Shown here one piece after another: positions 35,890-44,128 of a stretch of DNA of 64,000 nucleotides. The notes beneath the pieces were generated by a model that worked only from the letters and a program-made list of their open reading frames with translations, was not told the origin of the DNA and did no database searches. The position numbers were made by a program, and so were the translations under genes. The DNA comes from Dorea_A amylophila (GTDB lineage: Bacteria; Bacillota; Clostridia; Lachnospirales; Lachnospiraceae): positions 18,747 to 82,746 of the forward strand of contig NZ_JAOQJW010000017.1 in NCBI RefSeq assembly GCF_025567265.1. The letters are read 5' to 3'. Position 1 is the stretch's first letter. Each line of letters begins with the position of its first letter.

Positions 35890-36807
35890 ATGGCATACTA
35901 TGGAGTGGATTTACATAATTCTATCACTTTAGGACGAATCTTCAGTATTCATTATTTTGAATATATGAGTGATTTCAGCTTTGAAGGAGAATCTCACAAC
36001 TTCTGGGAGTTTGTCTGTGTCGACAAAGGCGAAGTTGATGTAACCAGAGGAAAAACGCATACGATATTAAAAAAAGGAGATCTCGTTTTTCACAAGCCCA
36101 ATGAATTTCATAATGTTAAAGCGACCGGCAATATTGCGCCCAACCTGGTTGTTATTTCTTTTGAATGCCATGATGATGCCATGTACTTTTTCAATGACAG
36201 GATCTTGCGGATTGATGAGACAGAGCGTAATCTGCTTGCCGACATTATAATAGAAGCCAGACGCTGTTTTGACTGCAGACTGGATGATCCTTATCTACAG
36301 AATATGCCTTTAAAGGATTCCAATACATTTGGATCTCAGCAGATGATCAGACTCTATCTGGAACATTTTCTGATCCACCTGATCCGCCGCTATTCCAATC
36401 CGGTCGTCCTTCAGAAAAAACTTTCAAAAGTAGATGCCCCCAAAGCTACAAAAAGTAAAAGCGATGCCGAAGTTTTCAATCGTGTTACCGACTACCTGGA
36501 AAGCCATCTGAACACACATGTTACCATTGACCAGATCTGCAAAGACAATCTGATCGGACGTTCACAGCTCCAAAAGATTTTCAAAGAACATTGTGATCTC
36601 GGAATCATTGAATATTTTTCAATGCTGAAGATCAATGCTGCAAAAGAATTAATACGTACCAAGCAATTAAATTTTACTCAGGTTGCAGAACACCTTGGGT
36701 ATACCTCCATCCATTATTTTTCCAGACAATTCAAAAAAGTGTCCGGAATGACTCCTTCGGAGTATGCATCTTCGATTAAGGCTATGGCGGAGGGGGAATT
36801 CAAATAA
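35890..36807 (+). CDS. AraC-family regulator with cupin sensor (AraC-3)
   Basis: Regulator of 305 aa. The ATG at 35890 (MAYYGVDLHNS) is chosen because AAAGGAG lies 8 bp upstream and the homologous AraC-2 starts at the matching point; a longer frame from 35779 is AT-rich leader. Cupin-like sensor domain (about 15-110), then the AraC double helix-turn-helix (about 200-300) ending MTPSEYASSIK. Divergent from ABC locus 3, its probable target. Confidence 0.94.
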   Translation: MAYYGVDLHNSITLGRIFSIHYFEYMSDFSFEGESHNFWEFVCVDKGEVDVTRGKTHTILKKGDLVFHKPNEFHNVKATGNIAPNLVVISFECHDDAMYFFNDRILRIDETERNLLADIIIEARRCFDCRLDDPYLQNMPLKDSNTFGSQQMIRLYLEHFLIHLIRRYSNPVVLQKKLSKVDAPKATKSKSDAEVFNRVTDYLESHLNTHVTIDQICKDNLIGRSQLQKIFKEHCDLGIIEYFSMLKINAAKELIRTKQLNFTQVAEHLGYTSIHYFSRQFKKVSGMTPSEYASSIKAMAEGEFK

Positions 36808-36854
36808 TTTTTCTTGGGATTTAATTTATTAACTGGGGAAGCGGCCTCTCAGTC

Positions 36855-37070
36855 CTTGAAGGAAACAATAGATAAGGCTTCTTGTTCAGGTTCCATACCA
36901 TAAGAAACACTAAGAGAGTCAGAATCACCTAAAAGCAAAGGAACTACGCTCAAACTCGGCGTTCGCCTCAAACACGTTCGCTTCGTTCCTTTAACGGTGC
37001 TTCTGACTCTCTGATTGTTTCTAACGGCATTCCACATTCACAATAATTCTTATCTATTGTTTCCTTCAAG
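36855..37070. repeat. 216-bp imperfect inverted repeat (MITE-like)
   Basis: The outer 22 bp (36855-36876 and 37049-37070) are perfect inverted copies beginning CTTGAAGG. Moving inwards, AGAAAC, the 12-bp AGAGAGTCAGAA (36913-36924 with 37001-37012), CACC and AAAGGAAC also pair, separated by unpaired blocks of matching length. The loop holds two CTCAAAC and two CGTTCGC copies. No gene is inside. It is likely a non-autonomous element or a large structured RNA or terminator region. Confidence 0.7.
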
Positions 37071-37419
37071 TCGTGACTGGCAGCAGATGTTAATAAATAA
37101 AATGCCCGGAAGTGTAACCCGGCGGAGTCCACTACGGTTACGCAATTGCCATTTAAGGAATGTTATGTTAATATACATTCATCGACAGCTATTCTGTCTG
37201 TCGGATAAATTCAAAATATATAAGAATCGGGTCTTGTATATTTCAAAATAGCGTTAGCTATTCGTGAGGGAAATCAGAAGATAATTCACAGAAAATTTTG
37301 AAACAAAGGAAAAATGAAAAGCATATTTGCACGATTGATGTTGCAGAAAAAATATATTTTGCTTATACTAAAAGTAAATATCCGGGATTTTTTCGTGCAA
37401 AGTGCGGAAAGGAGTCCGG
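37071..37419. other. intergenic, hairpin and promoter for Rpn gene
   Basis: This 349-bp stretch has no convincing gene. It holds an 11-bp hairpin with one G-T pair (37214-37224 with 37233-37243). The promoter for the following gene is TTGCAG (37341-37346), a 17-bp spacer and TATACT (37364-37369). Confidence 0.55.
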
Positions 37420-38283
37420 ATGGGAAAAGAAAACAGAGAAGCAAAAAGTAGTGTACTGGTAGATTTGATGTATGAAGATGAATCTGCAGAAGAAAATGAA
37501 CGTTCTTTTTATAATGCCTTACATGAGGAGCAGTTACCGAACAATATAGAGATTAAGAAACTGCGAGTAGAAAATGTTGTATATATGAATTTTAAAAATG
37601 ATTTTTCATTTAAAACAGGAGATCAGGTTTTAGTTCTTGGAGAACATCAGTCGACATTGAATAACAACATGCCTCTCAGAGAACTTATGTATATTGGAAG
37701 AGTATTGGAACAGTTAATTCCGATAAAAGACAGGTATAAGAAAGGACAGGTTCATTTTCCTACACCTGAATTTTATACATTGTATAATGGCAAGGATTTT
37801 ATGGAAAAAGAGAAGATATTAAAGTTATCAGATGCATTTGAAACGAAGAGTGATGATCCTATGCTGGAATTGAAAGTCCGGGTGATTAATATCAATCCAG
37901 AAGCAGGACATGAATTGTTGGAGCGTTGTCCGATAATACGGGAATATAGTGAATTTATAGAAATAATCCGTAAATATCAGAAGAAAAAAGATGTAGAACC
38001 ATATAAACATGCAATTGAAGAATGTATAGAAAAAGGAATTCTTGCAGACTATCTAAAAAGAAAAGGAAGCGAGGTTGTAAATATGTTAACGGCTGAGTAT
38101 GATTATGAGACAGATATTGAAGTACAGAGAGGCGAAGCATATGATGAGGGAAGAGAAGAGGGAAAATTTGAGGAAAAAAAGAATCTTATAAAAAATCTAT
38201 ATGAAGCAAAATTTACAGTTGCTGAGATTTCAAAACTGTTGAAAACGAAAGAAGATGAAGTGGAAAAGATTATAAATTGCTAG
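37420..38283 (+). CDS. Rpn/PD-(D/E)XK nuclease-family protein
   Basis: Protein of 287 aa, start at ATG 37420 (MGKENREAK) with AAAGGAG 5 bp upstream. The core has FSFKTGDQVLVLGEHQST, where the Asp and the E-x-Q motif match the PD-(D/E)XK active site of the Rpn/PDDEXK_2 transposase-like family. The C-terminal half is charged, and the end (about 255-287) is a small helical domain (FTVAEISKLLKTKEDEVEKI). Rpn proteins are DNA endonucleases linked to recombination and phage defence. It is monocistronic beside the MITE-like repeat. Confidence 0.82.
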   Translation: MGKENREAKSSVLVDLMYEDESAEENERSFYNALHEEQLPNNIEIKKLRVENVVYMNFKNDFSFKTGDQVLVLGEHQSTLNNNMPLRELMYIGRVLEQLIPIKDRYKKGQVHFPTPEFYTLYNGKDFMEKEKILKLSDAFETKSDDPMLELKVRVININPEAGHELLERCPIIREYSEFIEIIRKYQKKKDVEPYKHAIEECIEKGILADYLKRKGSEVVNMLTAEYDYETDIEVQRGEAYDEGREEGKFEEKKNLIKNLYEAKFTVAEISKLLKTKEDEVEKIINC

Positions 38284-38284
38284 T

Positions 38285-38320
38285 AAAAGGGAGCTGATCG
38301 TAGTTGATCAGCTCCCTTTT
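38285..38320. terminator. 15-bp perfect bidirectional terminator
   Basis: Stem 38285-38299 with 38306-38320, 6-nt loop, AAAA on one side and TTTT on the other. It serves the Rpn gene and, on the other strand, nagB. Confidence 0.9.
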
Positions 38321-38391
38321 CATCCATGTTTCCGGTAACAACTGGGGACTTATTTGTAATAAATCGGTCGGGTATCCACAGCCTTCCTGAA

Positions 38392-39123
38392 TTAAATCCC
38401 AATTTTAGCAAGCGCTGCCTCATCCCCAACCAACGTCACATCATTATGCAGCTGGAGAATAGAAGCCGGCACTTCCGGTGTGACCGGGCCGAAGAAAGCA
38501 CGCTCTACGATATCTGCCTTGTTTTCTCCATTCACTACTATCAGGATCTTCTTTGCCTGCATGATTGTCTTGATTCCCATCGTATATGCCTGTTTTGGCA
38601 CATCGTCGGCAGATGCGAAGAATCTCTTATTTGCCTCAATCGTACTCTCTGTCAGATCTACACAATGTGTTTCCTTTTCAAATGCTTCTCCCGGCTCATT
38701 GAAACCGATATGTCCGTTATGTCCGAGTCCGAGCAGCTGAAGATCCACACCGCCCAGTGATCGGATCAGTTCTTCATATCTTCCACATTCTTTTTCCGCA
38801 TCCGGCTCCATTCCGTTCGGAACATTGGTCCGTTCCGGATCAATATTCACACGGTCAAACAGATGTTGATGCATAAAGTAATAATAGCTCTGATCATTCG
38901 TACGTGGCAATCCCTTGTATTCATCCAGATTTACTGTCGTAACCTCCGAGAAATCCAGATCTCCCTTGTTATACCATTCAACCAGCTGATCATAAGTTCC
39001 GATTGGCGTAGATCCTGTTGCCAGTCCCAGTACACAGTTTGGTTTCATGATCACCTGTGCAGAGATGATATTCGCTGCTTTCCTGCTCATGTCCTTGTAA
39101 TCTTTTGCTTTGTAAATTTTCAT
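38392..39123 (-). CDS. nagB: glucosamine-6-phosphate deaminase
   Basis: Enzyme of 243 aa converting GlcN-6-P to fructose-6-P and ammonia. It has GLATGSTPIGTYD near the N terminus, VNLDEYKGL with the catalytic Asp, and GLGHNGHIGFNEPG with the catalytic His region. The length matches the short Firmicutes form. It is 25 bp downstream of the CBM9-like gene, so both share a promoter. nagA is not in the window. It completes amino-sugar catabolism suited to mucin use. Confidence 0.97.
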   Translation of the reverse strand: MKIYKAKDYKDMSRKAANIISAQVIMKPNCVLGLATGSTPIGTYDQLVEWYNKGDLDFSEVTTVNLDEYKGLPRTNDQSYYYFMHQHLFDRVNIDPERTNVPNGMEPDAEKECGRYEELIRSLGGVDLQLLGLGHNGHIGFNEPGEAFEKETHCVDLTESTIEANKRFFASADDVPKQAYTMGIKTIMQAKKILIVVNGENKADIVERAFFGPVTPEVPASILQLHNDVTLVGDEAALAKIGI

Positions 39124-39148
39124 AAGTACAACCTCCCAATTGTATTTG

Positions 39149-39763
39149 TTACTTTCTTTTCAAAATTACTGCATTTTCAAAATACTCCGGCAGATGAAAA
39201 TTCGGCCGTTCGCTTTCCACGCATCTGTACGCTGCATAATGTTCGTATTCCTTTGTTTCACAAATTTTATAGAAATTGCAGCGAAAATCGGATCCTTCCT
39301 GTAAATTCAATTTCCCGTATACTTGTTCCAGTATTTCTATCGGAAGCGTAAGATTCACATTCCATTGCTCTTCCTGTATTTCTGCGCTACATTTCATCTT
39401 CCGTATCTGATCCGGCGTAAATGGTATCCGGTTCATCTTATTCTTTCCATAGCATGCAAGAAGTGCACCATTTGCATTCATTTCGAAGTTAAGATAAATA
39501 TCATCTGCTGCCGTATCATTTCCTTTAAATTGAAAAAAAGCCTCCATAGCACTGTCTTTGTAAACCGGATCCTGGTCTTCTTTATAAACCCGGAGAGGAT
39601 CCTTCTCCTCACACACAAGTTTGATATACAATCCTTCCCCCTGAACAAATCCAATATACCCATAAGTTTTTTCAATCTTCTCTGTTCCCCATAACAGATT
39701 TTCGATTTTAAACAGCTCTACTGATTCTAATAACTCTTTGTTTTCTATCAACCGAACTTCCAT
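39149..39763 (-). CDS. CBM9-like carbohydrate-binding domain protein
   Basis: Protein of 204 aa with no signal peptide or membrane helix. The whole sequence looks like one family 9-like (DOMON-type) beta-sandwich: YIKLVCEEKDPLRVYKEDQDPVYKDSAMEAF around 46-76, YLNFEMNANGALLACYG and WNVNLTLPIEILE. Such stand-alone domains are often annotated as carbohydrate-binding family 9-like proteins. Its position ahead of nagB suggests a link with amino-sugar metabolism. Binding partner unknown. Confidence 0.75.
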   Translation of the reverse strand: MEVRLIENKELLESVELFKIENLLWGTEKIEKTYGYIGFVQGEGLYIKLVCEEKDPLRVYKEDQDPVYKDSAMEAFFQFKGNDTAADDIYLNFEMNANGALLACYGKNKMNRIPFTPDQIRKMKCSAEIQEEQWNVNLTLPIEILEQVYGKLNLQEGSDFRCNFYKICETKEYEHYAAYRCVESERPNFHLPEYFENAVILKRK

Positions 39764-39801
39764 ATGCCGACTCCTGTTGCATAGTTAATGGCTTCTATCT
39801 C

Positions 39802-39830
39802 AATCTAGCAAATATACCGCAGAAAAACAA
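39802..39830 (-). promoter_or_regulatory. promoter for CBM9-like/nagB operon
   Basis: On the minus strand TTGTTT (39830-39825), a 17-bp spacer and TAGATT (39807-39802) lie about 40 bp before the CBM9-like ATG. Confidence 0.55.
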
Positions 39831-39896
39831 GATTGTATAAAATCAAAGAGACAAACGTACAAAAAAATAAACCAATCGTGACAGCATTCTTTACGC

Positions 39897-39932
39897 AAAA
39901 AACCGCCAGTGCAATGCACTGACGGTTTTCAA
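39897..39932 (-). terminator. rpsR operon terminator
   Basis: A 14-bp stem with one G-T pair (39899-39912 with 39916-39929) and a 3-nt loop is followed on the minus strand by a T-run. It follows the rpsR stop. Confidence 0.85.
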
Positions 39933-39941
39933 CATTCAATA

Positions 39942-40208
39942 TTAGTCCTGTACGTATGGCATAAGAGCGATGTGACGTGCTCTCTTGATTGCTACTGTAA
40001 GAGCTCTCTGGTGCTTAGCGCAGTTTCCAGTAATTCTTCTAGGAAGAATTTTTCCTCTTTCAGAGATGTACTTTCTTAATTTTGCTGTATCCTTGTAATC
40101 GATTTCGTTATTCTCTTTTCCACAGAATACGCAAACTTTTTTTCTTCTGCGTCCGCCGCCTCTTCTCTTGAAGCCGCCTTCTGGACGATTTCCTTTATCG
40201 TAAGCCAT
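39942..40208 (-). CDS. rpsR: 30S ribosomal protein S18
   Basis: Ribosomal protein of 88 aa, start at ATG 40208 (MAYDKGNRPE) with AAAGGAG upstream. A basic N-terminal extension rich in Arg/Gly precedes CVFCGKE, a Zn-type cysteine pair, and the conserved LRKYISERGKILPRR core. It binds S6 on the platform of the small subunit. Last gene of rpsF-ssb-rpsR. Confidence 0.98.
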   Translation of the reverse strand: MAYDKGNRPEGGFKRRGGGRRRKKVCVFCGKENNEIDYKDTAKLRKYISERGKILPRRITGNCAKHQRALTVAIKRARHIALMPYVQD

Positions 40209-40267
40209 TTTGGTTTCTCCTTTCAACAAAATGAAATGCGGCAAGTACCACAGCATGGTACTATTGC

Positions 40268-40732
40268 CTAATTAAAAGGTAATTCCTCATCAATTCCATC
40301 CGGAATGTTCATGAAGCCGTCACCTGCATCAGATACTGGCGTGGCTGGTGCCGGAGTCGGTGATGGAGCTGCCGCACGGAAACTTCCTGCATTTGCGTCG
40401 CTTACTGCCTTGCTTTCAGCAAATTCCTGATCTTCTACAACAACATCTGTTGTGTATACTTTCTGACCTTCTTTATTGGTATAGCTTCCTGTCTGAATAC
40501 GTCCGGTTACGATAACCTTCAGTCCCTGACGGAAATATTTCTCAGCAAATTCTGCACTTCTTCCGAAAGCTACGCATCCGATAAAGTCAGCTGTCTGCTC
40601 TCCGTCGTTGTTACGTCTGAATCTGCGGTCTACAGCTAATGTATATCTTGCGATCGCTGTAGAATTCTCACCCTGTGAATATCTTACCTCAGGATCTCTT
40701 GTCAAGCGTCCCATCAAAATTACTTTATTCAT
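40268..40732 (-). CDS. ssb: single-stranded DNA-binding protein
   Basis: SSB of 154 aa: an OB-fold (about 1-105) with MNKVILMGRLTRDPEVRY and VTGRIQTGSYTNKEGQKVYTTDV given by position 73-95, a flexible Pro/Ala-rich linker, and the acidic partner-binding tail ending EELPFN. The extra C-terminal Asn after the usual Phe is a small deviation. It lies between rpsF and rpsR as in most Firmicutes. Confidence 0.98.
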   Translation of the reverse strand: MNKVILMGRLTRDPEVRYSQGENSTAIARYTLAVDRRFRRNNDGEQTADFIGCVAFGRSAEFAEKYFRQGLKVIVTGRIQTGSYTNKEGQKVYTTDVVVEDQEFAESKAVSDANAGSFRAAAPSPTPAPATPVSDAGDGFMNIPDGIDEELPFN

Positions 40733-40752
40733 ATTATACCTCTACTTCCTGC

Positions 40753-41040
40753 TTATGCATCCTGTCTAACGCATAAAAATCTGATAACGTTGTCCATAAT
40801 GCGAATTCTCTGCTCGATTTCGCTTGGAGTCTCAGCATCAGACTCGAAGTGGATGAAATAGTAGTATGCTTCTTTCATCTTCTGAATCTCGTAAGCTAAT
40901 CTCTTCTTACCCCATTCATCAACGTCAGAGATCTGTCCACCGAAACGTTCAACTAATGCTTTCACCTTTTCGATTACCTGAGCTCTTTCGTCGTCTTCGA
41001 TTTTTGCACTGACAACAACAGCTAATTCATATTTGTTCAT
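40753..41040 (-). CDS. rpsF: 30S ribosomal protein S6
   Basis: Ribosomal protein of 95 aa from ATG 41040 (MNKYELAVVV). A GTG 12 bp earlier lies directly on AAGGAG and is unlikely to be used. It has the conserved WGKKRLAYEIQKMKEAYYYF and an ending NVIRFLCVR. S6 binds S18 and can autoregulate through the rpsF leader. Confidence 0.97.
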   Translation of the reverse strand: MNKYELAVVVSAKIEDDERAQVIEKVKALVERFGGQISDVDEWGKKRLAYEIQKMKEAYYYFIHFESDAETPSEIEQRIRIMDNVIRFLCVRQDA

Positions 41041-41135
41041 GTCGTCTTGCACCTCCTTCTGGTCTTTTGGCCCCCGCTCATCTTATGTGGGAGCAAGGAT
41101 TTCTGTCTCTATTTTAGGACAGAATTATTGTATCA
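41041..41135 (-). promoter_or_regulatory. rpsF leader with extended -10
   Basis: On the minus strand TGATACAAT (41135-41127) is an extended -10. The leader of about 80 nt holds a 7-bp hairpin TTCTGTC/GACAGAA and a second stem (CTCCC/GGGGG) near the ribosome site. It may be the S6:S18-binding leader known from this operon, but I cannot confirm the consensus. Confidence 0.4.
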
Positions 41136-41169
41136 CGAGTTCTTATGTTACCATAAAGTCTCGATTCTT

Positions 41170-41364
41170 TCAAGCTTTTTTCTTCAAATCTTTTGTATTT
41201 TTTTCTACCAATTTGCGGGCGATCATGATCTGATGTCCGCATCCCATACATTTCAGTCGGAAATCTGCTCCAACCCTTAGTATCTCCCATTCTTTACTTC
41301 CACATGGATGCGGCTTTTTCATTGTTACCACATCTCCTACTTCATAGGTATATTCTTTCTTCAT
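41170..41364 (-). CDS. DUF951 family protein
   Basis: Small protein of 64 aa. It has VGDVVTMKKPHPCG, KEWEILRVGADFRLKC and MGCGH, giving three conserved cysteines that may bind zinc. DUF951 proteins commonly sit upstream of rpsF in Firmicutes; function unknown. The ATG overlaps the sortase stop (TGATG), so translation is probably coupled. A GTG 3 bp earlier has better spacing to GGAG and could be the start. Confidence 0.92.
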   Translation of the reverse strand: MKKEYTYEVGDVVTMKKPHPCGSKEWEILRVGADFRLKCMGCGHQIMIARKLVEKNTKDLKKKA

Positions 41365-42200
41365 CACTGTTTCGTCTCCTCCTCTTTTACCCCTCTTACA
41401 ACAAACCGGTGATTATCACTGGCACTGGTACAGGTCGACAATGTAACGATCGTATCTGCCGTTGTCACTTCCACGCCGGTATTATACAGAGAAGTACTCT
41501 GCGTCATATTCAAAAATTCCTGATATTCTTCATCTGTTTCAAATGTTGTCTGATACGATTCCGAAGTGTCGACTACCTGTCCTGCCGAATAAATATGATA
41601 TTTCAGAATTCTTCCATCAACGGTATATATGTAAAAATATGGATTATTCTTCCAGAATTCACGGGTATCATAATCCTGCAGGTGACGGAACATCGAACCG
41701 TCCCGCATTCTATGTCCATATATTACAGAGTTTTTATCCGAAAAATCCTTTTGATTGTCAACATTCAGGAAGATTGCTCCCAGCGTATTTTCGTTAGACG
41801 AAAATGTTTTCTTCAGATATTTACTGTTATCCGTTCCCTGAACAACCGGATAATTGATCTGACTCGGCTCATCCGGGAATCTGATCCATGCGATCGTATC
41901 CGGATTGATCTCCAACAGTTTTTGAAAATCAACAGAGAATGTATCATCTCCGTCTTCACTATGATTTTTATCTTTATCATTTTTATTCTTATCATCCGTC
42001 ACCGCAAGTTTCCGCACTTTATCATACTCACTTCTTCCATCCAGATAACCTTTTCCGATCTTAAACAGTTGAAAGCCCGACACGCAGAATACGATCAGTG
42101 CGATCACAAGAATCACATTGGCGATTATATTCCCTTTTTTCTTCCGCCTTCTTCCGCGGTGATGTTTTTTTCTTTCATTGTCTGCATTTTCATTTCCCAT
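41364..42200 (-). CDS. srtB: class B sortase
   Basis: Membrane transpeptidase of 278 aa. A very basic cytoplasmic N terminus (KKHHRGRRRKKKGN) precedes one helix (about 24-45), an Asp/Lys-rich spacer, and the sortase beta-barrel with His163 in VIYGHRMRDG, Cys257 in TLSTCTS and Arg265 in NHRFVVRG. It anchors surface proteins to peptidoglycan. No protein with an obvious sorting signal is encoded in the window. It lies 37 bp after the cysteine desulfidase gene. Confidence 0.95.
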   Translation of the reverse strand: MGNENADNERKKHHRGRRRKKKGNIIANVILVIALIVFCVSGFQLFKIGKGYLDGRSEYDKVRKLAVTDDKNKNDKDKNHSEDGDDTFSVDFQKLLEINPDTIAWIRFPDEPSQINYPVVQGTDNSKYLKKTFSSNENTLGAIFLNVDNQKDFSDKNSVIYGHRMRDGSMFRHLQDYDTREFWKNNPYFYIYTVDGRILKYHIYSAGQVVDTSESYQTTFETDEEYQEFLNMTQSTSLYNTGVEVTTADTIVTLSTCTSASDNHRFVVRGVKEEETKQ

Positions 42201-42237
42201 TCCGGATTCGATCCCTCCCTGTGCTGTTCTATTTTCT

Positions 42238-43527
42238 TTACTTTTTCGATTCCATAATCTCTACGATCGTCTTTTCCGTCCCTGTCATTCCAGGGGATGC
42301 GATCATTCCCATGTACTTCATAGTTGCTTCCGGAGTCCTGCCGTTGATTCCATGAATATTTTCTATGCAGATATCATCCATTGCCATATCTGTTGCACGG
42401 AATGCTGCATCTACTGCCACGATCCCTTTCATCGTACATCCGTGATTGCCTCCGTCACAGATCATTCCGGTCAGACCGCTTGCCATATTCTGAATCACTT
42501 TTGTATGTTTTTCTCCATCCGCTCCCTGCAGATATGCCAGTCCACAGGCCATCCCGGTTCCGGCTGCAATCCCGCAGCCGCAAAATGCCGATAATCTTCC
42601 TGAGTACTCTTTGATATACATCGTGATCAGATAGCTGAGTGCAGTTGCTCTCCACAGGGTCTCATCATCCGTCTTATCTTCATTGGCATGCCGGTACGCA
42701 TACAACGGCATCGTCGCAATGATTCCGTGTGCACCGCTCCCGGTAATGCTCATAGCCGGTCTGGAAAGGCCCAGAACCCTGGCCTCTATCGCACCGTTAC
42801 ACAGTAATTGTGCCGTCTTAAGTGCATCCCTGGATATGATCCGGTTGCCATTCTCACGATAAAGTTTCTTTGCGAACACTGCCCTGTCCGAAGCCAGTCC
42901 TTCTTTTAACAATTCCAGATTCATCGTATACGCTTTTTCTATAAACGCAATCTCTTCAACCGGAACTGTATTTACATATCGAAGAATCTCTGCCAGGGAA
43001 TATCCGTGAATTACCGGACGTGCCTGCTTTTTCCGGGATTCACCCCTGTACATCTTATCTTCTGTCTCAAATATTACAATGCCGTCTTTTTCTATCTTTA
43101 CGATATTCGTATGTGCATCCCGGATCATCACCTTACACCGGTTATTCTCCGTTGTCACCACGGCATCGATCGTGATCTCGGATCCGACATGATCCATAAC
43201 CACTTCCACCAGACCGTCGCTCACCATCTGCGCCGCTTTCTCATCATCTTCCGGTGTGATATCTGCCAGCGATTCCAGTCCTTTTTCCGAATCTGCCGCT
43301 ACCGCCCCAAGTGCCGCCGCATAATAGTTGCCGAATCTCTCCGAATTAGGAATTCCACAGGTAAATGCATTCTTGTACATACCGGAATTCAATGCCACAT
43401 GTACATTTACAATCTTACCTTCCGTATATTTCTTCGCACTTGCCACGGCAAATGCGATAGCTCCCGGCTCGGTCACGCCAAGTGCCGGTTTCATATCTTC
43501 TCTGATCAGCTCCGTCAGATTCTGCAT
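42238..43527 (-). CDS. L-cysteine desulfidase / serine dehydratase-like (CyuA family)
   Basis: Enzyme of 429 aa, ATG 43527 (MQNLTELIRE) with GGAGG 6 bp upstream. The UPF0597/CyuA family is a [4Fe-4S] serine-dehydratase-like fold that degrades L-cysteine to pyruvate, ammonia and sulfide. Landmarks are the N-terminal KPALGVTEPGAIAFA, ITGSGAHGIIATMPLYA, FCGCGIAAGTGMACG and DGGNHGCTMKG, whose cysteines fit cluster ligands. No cyuP transporter is adjacent. It is divergent from the zinc-ribbon cluster. Confidence 0.9.
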   Translation of the reverse strand: MQNLTELIREDMKPALGVTEPGAIAFAVASAKKYTEGKIVNVHVALNSGMYKNAFTCGIPNSERFGNYYAAALGAVAADSEKGLESLADITPEDDEKAAQMVSDGLVEVVMDHVGSEITIDAVVTTENNRCKVMIRDAHTNIVKIEKDGIVIFETEDKMYRGESRKKQARPVIHGYSLAEILRYVNTVPVEEIAFIEKAYTMNLELLKEGLASDRAVFAKKLYRENGNRIISRDALKTAQLLCNGAIEARVLGLSRPAMSITGSGAHGIIATMPLYAYRHANEDKTDDETLWRATALSYLITMYIKEYSGRLSAFCGCGIAAGTGMACGLAYLQGADGEKHTKVIQNMASGLTGMICDGGNHGCTMKGIVAVDAAFRATDMAMDDICIENIHGINGRTPEATMKYMGMIASPGMTGTEKTIVEIMESKK

Positions 43528-43649
43528 ATTCTGCCTCCTCCCCGTTATCAACCCTGTTCTACAAAATTAACATTCTTATCTTAACACATCCACCGCAGTT
43601 TCTGCACTTTTCTCATCTAAAATCTTTAGAAATTTTAATACTCTGTTTA

Positions 43650-43677
43650 TTGATTTTTCCTATTCCCGGCGTATGAT
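43650..43677 (+). promoter_or_regulatory. promoter for zinc-ribbon/DUF5685/DnaJ operon
   Basis: TTGATT (43650-43655), a 16-bp spacer and TATGAT (43672-43677) lie about 40 bp before the first gene. Confidence 0.6.
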
Positions 43678-43717
43678 TAAATGTATATTGCAAGTACTAT
43701 TTTAAGAGGTGAATGAA

Positions 43718-44119
43718 TTGAAACTAAAAGACAGATTTATACGTTTTATGTACGGAAGATATGGTGTTGATTCCTTTGGCAAATTTACCATCTGGGGATC
43801 CCTGATCCTTATGCTGATCGCAGGATGGACGCATCGGGGAATCCTTTCCTGGCTGGCATGGGCCGGTATCATCTATTCTTATTTCCGGATGTTTTCCAAA
43901 AATACTTACAAACGAGCCGCCGAGAATCAGAAATATCTGCAGATGACACGCGGCATCCGGACATTTTTCTACAGGCAGCGTAACATGATAACACAGCGCA
44001 AGACACACCACATTTACAAATGTCCGTCATGCAAACAGAAGATCCGTGTTCCAAAAGGAAAAGGCAAGATTGAGATCCGCTGCCCGAAGTGTAACACCAG
44101 ATTTATCAAACGAAGCTAA
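43718..44119 (+). CDS. membrane protein with C-terminal zinc ribbon
   Basis: Protein of 133 aa. I use the TTG at 43718 because AGAGGTG lies 5-6 bp upstream; a GTG at 43709 falls inside that site. Two hydrophobic helices (about 22-40 and 44-60) precede a basic segment and a zinc ribbon CPSCKQKIRVPKGKGKIEIR with CPKC, at about 102-126. It opens a three-gene operon with DUF5685 (9 bp away) and a DnaJ-domain protein. Function unknown. Confidence 0.8.
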   Translation: MKLKDRFIRFMYGRYGVDSFGKFTIWGSLILMLIAGWTHRGILSWLAWAGIIYSYFRMFSKNTYKRAAENQKYLQMTRGIRTFFYRQRNMITQRKTHHIYKCPSCKQKIRVPKGKGKIEIRCPKCNTRFIKRS

Positions 44120-44128
44120 GGAGTTCCC

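Noticed and set aside
36849..37037. 62-codon frame in the inverted repeat
   Set aside because: It lies inside the structured element, and its Arg/Ser-rich composition follows from the repeats.
37015..37251. 78-codon frame across the inverted repeat
   Set aside because: It spans the repeat arm and hairpin, lacks a ribosome site and resembles no protein.
41304..42257. 317-codon open frame opposite sortase B
   Set aside because: It mirrors the sortase gene, is Ile/Phe/Arg-rich with no family feature, and the sortase catalytic residues are intact on the other strand.
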